Below are positions 27,816-37,505 of a DNA stretch of 64,000 bases, one piece after another. Origin of the DNA: Pseudobutyrivibrio sp. 49 (GTDB taxonomy: Bacteria; Bacillota; Clostridia; Lachnospirales; Lachnospiraceae). The translations under genes and the position numbers were made by a program. Location of the stretch: positions 1 through 64,000 of the forward strand of contig NZ_FNDP01000015.1 of the NCBI RefSeq assembly GCF_900100545.1, in the 5' to 3' direction. The notes beneath the pieces are model-generated. The model was given only the letters and a program-made list of their open reading frames with translations. It searched no databases and had not been told where the DNA came from. The first letter of the stretch is position 1. Each line of letters opens with the position of its first letter.

Positions 27816-28010
27816 GTAGGTAGTAGAGCAAATCAAGTAGCAAAATATATAAAATTTCCCTCCAAAAATTGGAATGCAATCATTGGTGCTAATAGTAACA
27901 CCACATTTGGATTCCAGGGATCAGGTGAAATTGGTGATGTTATTGAATATGTTTTATATTCTTGCTCCCCCGCTGGCACTACTTGTAATCAAGTTTTTTA
28001 TCAGATATAA
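27816..28010 (+). pseudogene. Decayed CBM2 C-terminal fragment
   Basis: An open stretch without start codon whose middle reads NWNAIIGANSNTTFGFQGSG. This aligns closely to the ends of the CBM2 modules at 57.7 and 60.1 kb (DWNSSIPNGGSVEFGFNGSG). The sequence before and after does not match CBM2, and no catalytic domain is nearby. It is probably the stump of a lost secreted glycosidase. Its last bases overlap the MFS promoter. The gap 27725-28052 holds nothing else coding. Confidence 0.5.
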
Positions 28011-28011
28011 T
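27983..28011 (+). promoter_or_regulatory. Promoter of the MFS gene
   Basis: TTGTAA (27983-27988), 17-bp spacer, TATAAT (28006-28011). TCGTAAATACGA follows at 28022-28033, covering the expected start of transcription, an operator-like position. Confidence 0.7.
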
Positions 28012-28052
28012 CCAATAAATATCGTAAATACGAAGCACAAATAGGAGACAAG

Positions 28053-29285
28053 ATGAAATTATTCAGCCAATATAAGGGTTTACGTAGAGCTAATTACATA
28101 CTGTTTATAGGTCGAATTGTCACCAATATGGGTGCCATGATTTGGCCTATGCTAACACTTATTCTTAATAAGAAAATTGGGTTCAATGCCACTGAAACTG
28201 CGCTTTTTACTATTTGCTCTGGCATTTTATTTTTACCTGCAAATCTTTTGGGTGGACATGTGGCTGACAGGTTCAATAAGAAGCATGTCATTATTTACTG
28301 TGACATTGTGTCTATTGTTTTATTTGTCATCAGTGGTTTCCTGCCTCTTTCAATATTCTCCATCTGCGTACTGTTGGTAGGCGCTTTTTTCCAGACTTTG
28401 GAAGGCCCTGCATATCAGGCTCTGGTTGCTGATATTACACCTGCAGAAAAAAGAGAAAAAGCATTTTCTTTATTATATTTAGGAGCCAATATCGGACTTA
28501 TCCTCTCGCCTACATTAGCTGGATTGCTTTTTAATAATTATCTCTGGCTGTGTTTTGTAATCAGTGGTCTGTCTATCAGTGTATCAACAGTATTAATTGG
28601 ACTGTTCGTAAAAGATGAAAAGCTGGAGGAAGCTCCTACAGAGGATGTAGAAGAATCCGCTGACGATGGCCTAAACATCTGGAGCATTATCAGAAATAGC
28701 GGTGCGCTAATTGCCTTTATCATCTCTTTGGCATTTTATCAGGGCGCGTACTCTCAATTTGGATACCTTATGCCTTTAGACATAGCAAAAGCCTTTCCGG
28801 AGAAAGGCTCTATAATATATGGAACTATCACTAGTGTAAACTGTTTCTTAGTAGTTTTGTTTACACCTATTATCACAATGATTTTTGAAAAGGTTGATCT
28901 AACCAAAAAATTCGCCTTAGGTGTAATCCTTCAGGCTATCAGCTTTGCAGCATTTTTAATGTCCTTCGGTATCATCGGAGGATACTATATTTCTATCGCC
29001 CTCTTCACCTTCGGCGAAATCCTCACCACTATCATGATGGGAGCTTTCCTAGCCGAACGTGTACCAGAGAGCCACCGCGGACGTATCTTTGGAGTAACAA
29101 ACTTCGCCGGTGCTTTTATGCAGGGCATCACACAGTTCGGCAGCGGAAGAATGTTTGACGCCTTCGGCCCTTCATACGCCTGGGCATTCTCCATTGCTAT
29201 GACTATGGTTGCTGTTATTGCGGCACTGATGCTTGTATACTTAGACAAAAAAGAGTTTAGCCAGCTGTATGTACAGGCTGACTAA
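28053..29285 (+). CDS. Major facilitator superfamily transporter
   Basis: A 410-residue, 12-segment MFS protein. The A-motif-like loop GGHVADRFNKKHVI follows the second helix, and a charged central loop (KDEKLEEAPTEDVEESADD) separates the halves. It resembles drug/solute exporters of the MDR-type MFS, but substrate is unknown. AGGAGACAAG precedes the ATG. One of the few plus-strand genes. It converges on the aldo/keto reductase with only 22 bp between stops. Confidence 0.88.
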   Translation: MKLFSQYKGLRRANYILFIGRIVTNMGAMIWPMLTLILNKKIGFNATETALFTICSGILFLPANLLGGHVADRFNKKHVIIYCDIVSIVLFVISGFLPLSIFSICVLLVGAFFQTLEGPAYQALVADITPAEKREKAFSLLYLGANIGLILSPTLAGLLFNNYLWLCFVISGLSISVSTVLIGLFVKDEKLEEAPTEDVEESADDGLNIWSIIRNSGALIAFIISLAFYQGAYSQFGYLMPLDIAKAFPEKGSIIYGTITSVNCFLVVLFTPIITMIFEKVDLTKKFALGVILQAISFAAFLMSFGIIGGYYISIALFTFGEILTTIMMGAFLAERVPESHRGRIFGVTNFAGAFMQGITQFGSGRMFDAFGPSYAWAFSIAMTMVAVIAALMLVYLDKKEFSQLYVQAD

Positions 29286-29307
29286 ACTCATCATCTTACG
29301 TATTTGA

Positions 29308-30345
29308 TTACTGCACTTTTCTATTTCCTGCAAGGACCTCTTTATAGTCCTCCAGGTTCTTTCTAAGAAGTACAGGAATATTCAGTTCATATGGGCAGTG
29401 GGTCATGCATTTTCCGCATTCAATACAGTCGTTGATTTTTTCCATTTCTGCCTGCCAGTGCTCGCTGAGCCATCCGGCACTAGGTGCTCTTCTAAGCATA
29501 AGAATCATTCTGTTACACTGATTAATCTGGATACCAACTGTACAAGGCATGCAGTAGCCACATCCACGACAGAATTCTCCACTAAGATCATTCTTCTCAT
29601 CCGCAATAAACTTAGCTATTTCAGCATCATATTCTGGTGTATTATCCATATATGATAGCCATTCATCCAGCTCAGATTCCTTTTGTATTCCCCAGATTGG
29701 AACTGCTCCATCAAACTGGCTGATGAAAGCCATAGCAGCCTTGGAATTTGTAATAAGGCCACCTGCCAGGCCCTTCATCCCAATGAAGCCCACATTGTTT
29801 TCATTACATAGCTTTAGAAGCTCTATCTCCTTATCTGATGCAAGATAGCTCATAGGGTATTGAACTGTTTCATATAAGCCAGACTCGATAAGCTCTTTAG
29901 CAACCCCAAGCTTATGTGCGGTTCCAGCAATATGACGTATCTTTCCCTGGCGCTTAGCCTCTACCATACACTCATACATTCCAGTTCCATCTCCAGGCTT
30001 GTAGCACTGTCCCATCATATGAAACTGATAAATATCAATGTAATCAGTTTTAAGATTTGTAAGGGATGTATCCAAATCATTCCAAAAATCATCTGGAGTC
30101 TTTGCTGCTGTTTTTGTAGCAATTACGATTTCTTCCCTTTTAACATAGCCAGTTCCAAAAGCTTCCCCCAGCTTTATCTCACTATCACTATATGCTCTGG
30201 CTGTATCGAAAAATCTCATACCTCCATCATATGCTTTTCTGAGAAGTTTTACTGCTTCTTCCGCAGAAACTCTTTGAATTGGAAGGGCTCCAAATCCGTT
30301 CTGTGGAACCTTAATGCCTGTGCTTCCTAATGTGACTTCTTTCAT
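29308..30345 (-). CDS. Aldo/keto reductase with C-terminal 4Fe-4S domain
   Basis: 345 residues. An AKR TIM barrel (1-265) has catalytic residues in RFFDTARAYSDSE (Asp, Tyr), a Lys in ATKTAAK and a His in YQFHMMG. A ferredoxin-like tail holds two Cys clusters, CRGCGYCMPCTVGIQ and CIECGKCMTHCPYELNIP. Proteins of this fusion are common in anaerobes; physiological substrate is unknown. It follows the aminotransferase by 9 bp, suggesting cotranscription. Confidence 0.9.
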   Translation of the reverse strand: MKEVTLGSTGIKVPQNGFGALPIQRVSAEEAVKLLRKAYDGGMRFFDTARAYSDSEIKLGEAFGTGYVKREEIVIATKTAAKTPDDFWNDLDTSLTNLKTDYIDIYQFHMMGQCYKPGDGTGMYECMVEAKRQGKIRHIAGTAHKLGVAKELIESGLYETVQYPMSYLASDKEIELLKLCNENNVGFIGMKGLAGGLITNSKAAMAFISQFDGAVPIWGIQKESELDEWLSYMDNTPEYDAEIAKFIADEKNDLSGEFCRGCGYCMPCTVGIQINQCNRMILMLRRAPSAGWLSEHWQAEMEKINDCIECGKCMTHCPYELNIPVLLRKNLEDYKEVLAGNRKVQ

Positions 30346-30354
30346 AGCAACACC

Positions 30355-31644
30355 TTATACAGCCTTCATATTGATAAGCTTCTCAAGAAATGCGATACGT
30401 GCGCAAACTGTAAATACATCAGCAGCCTGCTCAAGCTCTTCGATTGGTGGAAGTGATGGAGCGAAGCGGATGATTGAATCGTTAGGGTCCATGTGATATG
30501 GGAATGGAGCGCCTGCTGGTGTAAGAACAACGCCTGCCTCCTTAGCCAAATCTACGATACGAGTAGCTGTTCCCTTTGGTGCCTCAAATGTGATGAAGTA
30601 TCCACCCTTTGGTGAAATCCAGCTACCACACTCTGGCTCAGCCAAATCTCTTTCCATTGTCTTGATTACAAGCTCAAACTTAGGACGAAGAATCTTAGCA
30701 TGCTTCTCCATGTGCTTATCAACTGATTCTACATCTGCAAAATATCTTGCGTGACGAATCATATTTACCTTATCGAATCCAATTGTCTGAACTGTAAGTG
30801 TCTTCTTAAGCTCCTCACGATTTCTATGATTGCAAGCGATAGCAGCAATTCCAGCCCCTGCAAATGTAATCTTTGAAGTAGATGCAAACTCAAATACTAA
30901 GTCTGGATTATCTGCTTCCTCACACTCGTGAAGAATATTTAAAATCTTCTTCTTTTCCTTGTATAAATGATGTACCGCATATGCGTTATCCCAGAATACT
31001 CTGAAGTCCTTAGCTGCTGGCTTAAGGTTTGCCATACGTCTAACAACCTCATCAGAATATACGATACCCTGTGGATTAGAATACTTAGGTACACACCAGA
31101 TACCCTTGATGCTGTCGTCTGCTGCAACTAAGCCTTCTACAACATCCATATCTGGACCGTCCTCGTTCATTGGGACGTTAATCATATCAAAACCAAAATG
31201 CTGTGTAATAGCGAAATGTCTGTCATAACCTGGTACTGGGCATAACCATCTTACTCTTTCAAGCTTGCACCATGGTGTACATCCACCGAAACCAAACATG
31301 TAACCGCGAGCCACTGCATCAAACATAAGATTAAGTGATGAGTTTCCTCCTACGATAACCTGCTCTGGCTGGCAATCCATAATCTCTGCCATAAGATGCT
31401 GTGCTTCAACGATGCCCTCAAGCTGTCCGTAATTTCTAGTCTCTACTCCGTTCATGCACTTCATAAGAGACTTGCCATCGAGAATATCTAAAAGAGGCAT
31501 AGAAAGATTAAGCTGCTCTGTTGATGGCTTTCCTCTACTCATATCGAGCTTAAGGCCTTTGCGCTGCCAGTCTTTGTACTGACTAAAGAGCTGCTCTTTC
31601 TCTGCTTCTAATTCCTGTAATGACATTTCGCTGTACTTTTTCAT
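30355..31644 (-). CDS. Class I/II aminotransferase (type Ic aspartate aminotransferase-like)
   Basis: A 429-residue PLP enzyme with the N-terminal LKLDMSRGKPSTEQLNLS, VGGNSSLNLMFD, and PLP Lys in FASTSKITFAGAG. The arrangement fits the Asp_aminotransf (AAT type Ic) family rather than classical AspC. Probable substrate aspartate or glutamate; unverified. GGAAGGACC precedes the start. It lies between rarA and the aldo/keto reductase, spaced to be in one transcript. Confidence 0.88.
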   Translation of the reverse strand: MKKYSEMSLQELEAEKEQLFSQYKDWQRKGLKLDMSRGKPSTEQLNLSMPLLDILDGKSLMKCMNGVETRNYGQLEGIVEAQHLMAEIMDCQPEQVIVGGNSSLNLMFDAVARGYMFGFGGCTPWCKLERVRWLCPVPGYDRHFAITQHFGFDMINVPMNEDGPDMDVVEGLVAADDSIKGIWCVPKYSNPQGIVYSDEVVRRMANLKPAAKDFRVFWDNAYAVHHLYKEKKKILNILHECEEADNPDLVFEFASTSKITFAGAGIAAIACNHRNREELKKTLTVQTIGFDKVNMIRHARYFADVESVDKHMEKHAKILRPKFELVIKTMERDLAEPECGSWISPKGGYFITFEAPKGTATRIVDLAKEAGVVLTPAGAPFPYHMDPNDSIIRFAPSLPPIEELEQAADVFTVCARIAFLEKLINMKAV

Positions 31645-31671
31645 TGCATGGTCCTTCCTTTATTACCTAAT

Positions 31672-32994
31672 TTATTTATCATTACGTACTTTATCCAAGT
31701 ACTCATTGATAACCTGTTCATATCCCAGATTTCCTGGTCGATAGAAATCACCGATTTCCAAACCTTCAGGTAAGTAGCGTTGATGTGAAAAGTGATTTGG
31801 AAAATCGTGTGCATATTCGTAGCCAATGCCGTGCCCCAGCTTTCCAGCTGATTTGTAGTGAGCATCCTGAAGGTGAGTAGGTATTGGTCGCGTGGTATTA
31901 TTCTTCACCTCTGCCATAGCCAAATCAATAGCTCCGTAGGCTGAATTTGACTTTGGTGCGCAGGCTACATATGTGGCTGCATGTGAAAGAATAATCCGTG
32001 ATTCCGGCATACCTATCCTTTCCACTGCAAGAAATGCATTGGTGGCAACTACAAGTGCCATAGGATCTGCATTTCCTACATCCTCAGATGCGCAGATGCA
32101 AATACGTCTGGCAATAAACTTTGGATCCTCTCCTGCGTATAGCATTCTAGCTAGATAATAAACTGCTGCATCAGGATCCGAGCCTCTCATACTCTTTATA
32201 AAAGCAGAGATGGTGTCATAATGGTTATCGCCATCTTTGTCGTATTTTATAACTCTTCGCTGAATACATTCGCTGGCCACATCTATTGTAATATGAATTT
32301 TTCCATCTTCGGCTCTGTCTGTAGTGAGCACACCAAGCTCGATTGCTGTAAGGGCACTTCTGGCATCGCCATTGGCAATGTCTGCAAGGAAATCAAGTGC
32401 GTCATCATCAATGACTGCATCATAGCTTCCCAGTCCCTTTTCGCTGTCGGTGATTGCTCGCATTATCAAAGTCTTAATGTCATCTGCCTCAAGTGGCTTC
32501 AGTTCGAAGATGATAGACCTTGATAGAAGAGCTCCGTTAACCTCGAAATAAGGGTTTTCTGTGGTGGCACCAATAAGGATGATAGTGCCATCTTCAACAA
32601 ATGGAAGCAGGTAATCCTGCTGTCCCTTGTTGAATCTATGAATCTCATCTATAAACAAGATAGTCTTTTTGCCGTAAGCCCCGAGCGTTTGCTTTGCGGC
32701 CTCCACCACGGCCTCCATGTCCTTCTTTCCCGATGTGGTGGCATTTATAGATGTAAATTCCGCTGCTGTGGTATGGGCAATAACCTGAGCAAGAGTAGTC
32801 TTGCCTGTGCCAGGAGGCCCATAAAATATGATAGAAGAAAGCTTGTCTGCCTTGATGGCACGATATAGGAGCTTATCCTTGCCAATGATGTGCTGCTGGC
32901 CTACTACCTCATCAAGTGTGGTAGGTCGAAGACGAGCTGCCAGTGGCGACTCCTTTTTCTTTGCTTCCTGTCTCATGTAATCAAAAAGATCCAT
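31672..32994 (-). CDS. rarA: Replication-associated recombination protein A (AAA ATPase)
   Basis: A 440-residue RarA/MgsA/Mgs1 protein acting at stalled replication forks. Opening PLAARLRPTTLDEVVGQQHIIG, Walker A FYGPPGTGKTTLA, Walker B ILFIDEIHRFNKGQQD, sensor 1 LIGATTENP, and the C-terminal tetramerisation region with YRPGNLGYE. Length normal. AGGAAGG precedes the ATG. A TATAAT box lies about 40 bp upstream. Confidence 0.96.
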   Translation of the reverse strand: MDLFDYMRQEAKKKESPLAARLRPTTLDEVVGQQHIIGKDKLLYRAIKADKLSSIIFYGPPGTGKTTLAQVIAHTTAAEFTSINATTSGKKDMEAVVEAAKQTLGAYGKKTILFIDEIHRFNKGQQDYLLPFVEDGTIILIGATTENPYFEVNGALLSRSIIFELKPLEADDIKTLIMRAITDSEKGLGSYDAVIDDDALDFLADIANGDARSALTAIELGVLTTDRAEDGKIHITIDVASECIQRRVIKYDKDGDNHYDTISAFIKSMRGSDPDAAVYYLARMLYAGEDPKFIARRICICASEDVGNADPMALVVATNAFLAVERIGMPESRIILSHAATYVACAPKSNSAYGAIDLAMAEVKNNTTRPIPTHLQDAHYKSAGKLGHGIGYEYAHDFPNHFSHQRYLPEGLEIGDFYRPGNLGYEQVINEYLDKVRNDK

Positions 32995-33032
32995 GTGATA
33001 CCTTCCTATTTTTTCGAATTATTAGCACAAAT

Positions 33033-33038
33033 ATTATA
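33033..33038 (-). promoter_or_regulatory. -10 box ahead of rarA
   Basis: TATAAT on the minus strand within two tandem near-repeats of ATTTGTGCTA. The -35 element is weak. The rest of 32995-33205 holds the fructokinase terminator and a GTCCCCGGGAGAC palindrome (33157-33169) of unknown role. Confidence 0.5.
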
Positions 33039-33068
33039 GCACAAATGTTCTATCCTTAAAATAAAAAT

Positions 33069-33118
33069 AGTATCAAAAGCTTTCACTTTAGTAAGCTAAA
33101 GTAATCACCTTTGATACT
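33069..33118 (-). terminator. Terminator of the fructan operon
   Basis: A long hairpin: outer arms AGTATCAAA (33069-33077) and TTTGATACT (33110-33118), inner arms ACTTTAG and CTAAAGT. On the minus strand ATTTTTATTTT follows. It ends the transcript from the fructokinase gene. Confidence 0.7.
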
Positions 33119-33205
33119 ATACTATAATTCAATCCATATTACAATAAAAAGTTTGTCCCCGGGAGACATTTGTCCGTAGTGCACAAATTTTCATCTCTAA
33201 TAATT

Positions 33206-34165
33206 CTATTTTGCAGCTTTTATATAGTTATGTATTTCCTCTACTGAAGGCATAACCCTAAGAGCTCCACGTCGCGTAGTAATAAGAGAAGCAGCTGCAT
33301 TTGCTGTTGTTAACATCTCTTTAAGAGAAGCCTCATCATAATTGTCTATTCCAACCTCAAGAACAGAATTGATAACTGACCCCATGAATGTATCTCCTGC
33401 ACCTGTTGTTTCAATAGTATTAGGATTTAAAAATGGAGCACACTCTACAACAGTATCACCATACAAGGCATAGCTGCCATCTTTACCAAGTGTGGCACAT
33501 ACAAGCTTTATTCCATATTTTTCCTTAATAATCTGAGCCCCTTTAAGGATATCTGTCTCTCCAGTAAAGAACTCTATTTCATTATCAGAGATTTTAAGAA
33601 TATCGCATTTACGGAATCCAAAATCCATTTTTTCTTTAGCGATTTCTAAATCTGACCAAAGTGGTGGTCTAAGATTAGGATCAAAGCTTACTAAGATACC
33701 GCTTTCTTTTGCAGTATCCAAAGCCTTAATAGTTGCTTCTTCCACAGTCTTGTGTGTCATTGAAAGGGTACCGAAATGGAAAATCTTTGCGCTCTTAATA
33801 AGGTCAGTATCTACCTCTTCAGCTGAAAGCATAACATCTGCACCGGGATTTCTATAGAAAGAAAAGTCCCTGTCACCATCCTCATAGGTATGAACAAATG
33901 CAAGAGTAGTATGAACATCCTTGTCATACTTTAATCCACTTACATTAATGCCAAGACCTGCTACAGTATTTGAAAGCATATGACCAAAATTATCGTCTCC
34001 CACCTTGCCAATAAAGGCTGTGGACTTGCCATAATTTTGGAGCATTGCAAGCACATTACAAGGAGCTCCACCTGGATTTGCCTCCAGTATTGGATTTCCA
34101 TGCTCGCTTATACCATTTTCAGTAAAGTCTATTAATAGTTCTCCTAATGCCACTACATCAACCAT
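33206..34165 (-). CDS. PfkB-family fructokinase
   Basis: A 319-residue sugar kinase: N-terminal VALGELLIDFTENG, NPGGAPCNVLAMLQNYG, and the C-terminal PfkB signature with TTGAGDTFMGSVINS (catalytic Asp). It closes the operon behind GH32, so phosphorylation of fructose released in the cytosol is the likely role. GGGAG precedes the ATG. Fructokinase (ScrK-like) is the best reading; another ketose or ribose kinase is less likely given context. Confidence 0.92.
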   Translation of the reverse strand: MVDVVALGELLIDFTENGISEHGNPILEANPGGAPCNVLAMLQNYGKSTAFIGKVGDDNFGHMLSNTVAGLGINVSGLKYDKDVHTTLAFVHTYEDGDRDFSFYRNPGADVMLSAEEVDTDLIKSAKIFHFGTLSMTHKTVEEATIKALDTAKESGILVSFDPNLRPPLWSDLEIAKEKMDFGFRKCDILKISDNEIEFFTGETDILKGAQIIKEKYGIKLVCATLGKDGSYALYGDTVVECAPFLNPNTIETTGAGDTFMGSVINSVLEVGIDNYDEASLKEMLTTANAAASLITTRRGALRVMPSVEEIHNYIKAAK

Positions 34166-34188
34166 TTAATAATCTCCCTAAGCGCTTT

Positions 34189-35712
34189 TTATAAATCGTA
34201 TTTAACAATGTTAAGAATTGCATCTTCATTTGTATTGAAGAAGATTCCATCGCATGATACATCTGTAGGAAGTGAAGCTGTCATTACATAAAGACCATCC
34301 TCAAAGAATACTTCCATACTGTATCTATCCATAACAATTCTAAGCTTGATAGAATCCTTATTCCAAGGAATATGTGCTCTACGCTGGTGCACTATTGCTC
34401 GTCTGCTACCAGAGAACTTTCTATCGATTTTTGCGATATTCTCCTTAGGTCTAAGAACAATATCGGTATGATATTTTTCATCTGCTGCAATAGAAATGAC
34501 AAACTTGTCAAACATTGCATCAACATCTTTTGGTCTTACTTCAAGCTCTAAATCTACACAACGACCATTGATTCCTTCAAGAGAAATTGCTCCATCAATT
34601 GACTCGCTATCTCTGTCCTTCAAATCTGTTGTTGCTGAAATTTCAAAGTTGTTGTACTCAACCTTGCCGCTTCTCATAGCCTCTAATTCTTTGATTGGCC
34701 ACTGGCGTAATCTTCCGTCTTTGATAGAGATTTCTCTTGGAAGAGCCATCTGTCCAAACCAAGGCTCTCTGGCGTCGTGAGCACCTGCTGTATCCCAGTT
34801 CTGCATCCAACCAATCATTACACGTCTGCCATCTACCATTTCAACAGTCTGCATAGCGTAATAATCGATACCATAATCTACAGCCTGAACCTTTTCCTCT
34901 GTAAAGGAATCGGTAGCATCATCATATCCACCAATAATGCAGATATTTCCATTACCATTATGGAATTCGAAGCCTTCTGGAAGCATATCCTGTGGGCTTG
35001 TAAGGAGTACTCCATTGCCATCTAATTCAAAGAAATCAGGGCACTCCCACATAAGACCATATCTGCCTTTATTAGAAGCGAAAACCTTTTCAAATTCCCA
35101 TTTAAAGCAATCGTTACTCTTGAATAATAAGAGCTGACCGCTGCCATCTGCTGCACGATTAGCAACTAATACTCTGTATGTGCCATCCTTTTTCTTCCAA
35201 ATCTTTGGATCTCTAAAATCAGTTTTGCTAGATCCCTCTGGAATCAAATCAGCATTAATAACTGGGTTGTTTTCGTATTTTTCATAATCAATTCCATCAC
35301 CAACAGCAACACACTGTGTCTGGAATTCTTTCATCTGTCCATTTTCTACTGTGCGCTTCATAACACCTGTGTACATAAGAAGATGTCTACCATCCTCAAG
35401 TGTAATAGCGCTTCCAGAAAATACTCCATCCTTATCATAGAATTCGTCTGGAGCTAAAGCTGCAGGAAGGAACTCCCAATGAAGTAAATCAGTACTTACT
35501 GCATGACCCCAGTGCATTGGGCCCCAGTGGGCATCATATGGATGATACTGATAAAACATGTGATATTTGCCTTCATAATAGCAAAGACCATTTGGATCAT
35601 TCATCCAACCAACACGTGGTGTTAAATGAAACTTTGGTCGGGTTTCTTTTGCAATAAGTTTTTCCTGTGCTTCTTCGTATTTTCTTGCTTCGCGAAGAGT
35701 CTGACTGTTCAT
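34189..35712 (-). CDS. GH32 beta-fructofuranosidase, cytosolic
   Basis: 507 residues, no signal peptide. Five-bladed propeller with the family motifs: nucleophile Asp in GWMNDPNGLCYYEGKYHMFYQ, RDP in FRDPKIW, and acid/base Glu in MWECPDFF. A beta-sandwich C-terminal domain follows (about 370-507). It hydrolyses sucrose, sucrose-6-phosphate or imported fructo-oligosaccharides. The ABC-type import genes upstream favour non-phosphorylated oligosaccharides. The fructokinase gene follows by 23 bp. Confidence 0.94.
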   Translation of the reverse strand: MNSQTLREARKYEEAQEKLIAKETRPKFHLTPRVGWMNDPNGLCYYEGKYHMFYQYHPYDAHWGPMHWGHAVSTDLLHWEFLPAALAPDEFYDKDGVFSGSAITLEDGRHLLMYTGVMKRTVENGQMKEFQTQCVAVGDGIDYEKYENNPVINADLIPEGSSKTDFRDPKIWKKKDGTYRVLVANRAADGSGQLLLFKSNDCFKWEFEKVFASNKGRYGLMWECPDFFELDGNGVLLTSPQDMLPEGFEFHNGNGNICIIGGYDDATDSFTEEKVQAVDYGIDYYAMQTVEMVDGRRVMIGWMQNWDTAGAHDAREPWFGQMALPREISIKDGRLRQWPIKELEAMRSGKVEYNNFEISATTDLKDRDSESIDGAISLEGINGRCVDLELEVRPKDVDAMFDKFVISIAADEKYHTDIVLRPKENIAKIDRKFSGSRRAIVHQRRAHIPWNKDSIKLRIVMDRYSMEVFFEDGLYVMTASLPTDVSCDGIFFNTNEDAILNIVKYDL

Positions 35713-35793
35713 AGTTAATTAAATTCCTTCCTAAGTTATAGCTTGTTTATAAAAACTTTGTGGGCAACTTATAAAAGCGCCCACAAAATACTT

Positions 35794-37455
35794 TTAGTTA
35801 GCGTAGAAATCGTCAAAGTACTTCTGATAAATATCAAGGTACTCTGCTACACCATAATCATCTACCTGCTTGAGGTAAGCATTCCAAGAATCATCTGTGA
35901 TACCATCTCTGATGAACTCAGCCTTGCTTGAGTTAAGGTAGCTTACTAAGTCTGCCTGGATTGCTGAAAGCTTCTCTGTATCTTCAGAGTTCATAAATAC
36001 ACGTGGGTATACATACTTGCCGTGCATATCATCTGTGTAGTAATCCTTAATCCAATCAAGACGATACTGAGCATCATCTGGGCAAGTTACATACTTTCCG
36101 TAGTACTCATCTAAGATTGCAAGAGGACCACCAACGCACTCAGCCTCACGTACTTCTACTGGAGAAGCATCGCCAAGTGGTGCATGCTTAAGCATCTTCT
36201 CGCCATCAGCGTTCTCGCCTAATTCAAAGATATCGAAATCATCGTCCTCACCATATGTTCCCCAGTTGTTCTGTGGAGACTGGAATGGATCATACATCTT
36301 ATCAAACCAAGCGCAAACGAATGCTGGATTCTTACATACACTTGTGATTACGCAACGACCTCTGTCGAAACCTGATGTGAATGAACCGTTCTGTGGTGTA
36401 ACGTTTACTGTATCAGCCTTTAAAGCCTTAAGTGGTACATAGTCTGTAATGTTATCGATGTTAGCAACATCCCAAGAGAAGCAAACACCATATCTGTGTG
36501 ACTTACCCTTTGCTACGTATGTAGCCCAGTCCTGAGTAAAGCACTCTGGGTCGATGAGGCCTTCAGCGTAAAGCTTGTGGAGCCATTCTGTACCCTTTCT
36601 GAAACCATCAGTTGTTGCTGTACAAATAACCTTCTTGTCATCTGTTACTGCAATATGCTGACCCATATCTACATCACCGATACCATCGCCAAAACCGTTT
36701 GTAAGAAGGTTTGGATCCTGATCGTTTACGATGCAAGACATAGGAATGATGTCACCATCAATACCGAATTCCTTCTGAAGCTCTGAAGCGTGCTCCTGGA
36801 ATGCTAAAAGTACCTGCTCGAACTCATCAACTGTTGTAGGTGTCTCAAGTCCAAGGAAGTCAAGCCACTTCTGGTTGATGAATGTCATATTGTTACCAAC
36901 TGTCTGGATAGCTGTCTTTTCGCTACCAAGCTGCTCAATCCAAGGAAGTGCCCAAATGTGTCCATCCTCGTCCTCGCACATTGTTCTGTACTCTGGGTAC
37001 TTATCAAATACTGCCTTAAGATTTGGCATGTTGTTATCAATGTACTCTTCAACTGGAACGATAACGCCCTGATCTGCATATCTGATTAAGTCGTTGTCGC
37101 CAAAACCAGCGTTAAATACCATATCTGTAAGTGTGTTTACATTTGACATATTGAGGGAAATCTTATCTCCCCACTGATCAGATGAGATTGCTGTCCAATC
37201 AACGTGTACGTTTGTCTCTTCCTCAAGTCTCTTAAAGATTGTACGGTTGTTAGGATTCTCCTCTGTTCCTACAGGATAGCTGATTGTTCCTGTGATTGTT
37301 ACCTGCTCTGCAAGTGGCCAAGTAATGTTACTTGCGTCAACCTTGTCTGCATTGCTTGAGCTGTTTCCACCCTTGCCACAGCCGACAAACATCGATGATG
37401 CCATTGTCATTGCAAGAGCTGCAGCTACAATACGTTTTGCACTTCTCTTCTTCAT
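35794..37455 (-). CDS. Extracellular sugar-binding lipoprotein (LplA-like)
   Basis: 553 residues. Lipoprotein signal with MTMASSMFVGCGKGG (lipobox MFVGC), then a large two-lobed binding protein with DVNNF-like segments such as LIRYADQGVIVPVEEYIDNN and TFINQKWLDFLGLETPTTVDEF, typical of LplA-type oligosaccharide receptors over 500 residues long. AGGAGGAGAAC precedes the ATG. It partners the two permeases upstream; fructo-oligosaccharides are the likely ligand from operon context. No ATPase gene is in the operon, so a shared MsmK-type ATPase is expected elsewhere. Confidence 0.9.
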   Translation of the reverse strand: MKKRSAKRIVAAALAMTMASSMFVGCGKGGNSSSNADKVDASNITWPLAEQVTITGTISYPVGTEENPNNRTIFKRLEEETNVHVDWTAISSDQWGDKISLNMSNVNTLTDMVFNAGFGDNDLIRYADQGVIVPVEEYIDNNMPNLKAVFDKYPEYRTMCEDEDGHIWALPWIEQLGSEKTAIQTVGNNMTFINQKWLDFLGLETPTTVDEFEQVLLAFQEHASELQKEFGIDGDIIPMSCIVNDQDPNLLTNGFGDGIGDVDMGQHIAVTDDKKVICTATTDGFRKGTEWLHKLYAEGLIDPECFTQDWATYVAKGKSHRYGVCFSWDVANIDNITDYVPLKALKADTVNVTPQNGSFTSGFDRGRCVITSVCKNPAFVCAWFDKMYDPFQSPQNNWGTYGEDDDFDIFELGENADGEKMLKHAPLGDASPVEVREAECVGGPLAILDEYYGKYVTCPDDAQYRLDWIKDYYTDDMHGKYVYPRVFMNSEDTEKLSAIQADLVSYLNSSKAEFIRDGITDDSWNAYLKQVDDYGVAEYLDIYQKYFDDFYAN

Positions 37456-37505
37456 TTTCTTGTTCTCCTCCTATTTATATAACAGCTTTTGCTGCTATTT
37501 ACTTA

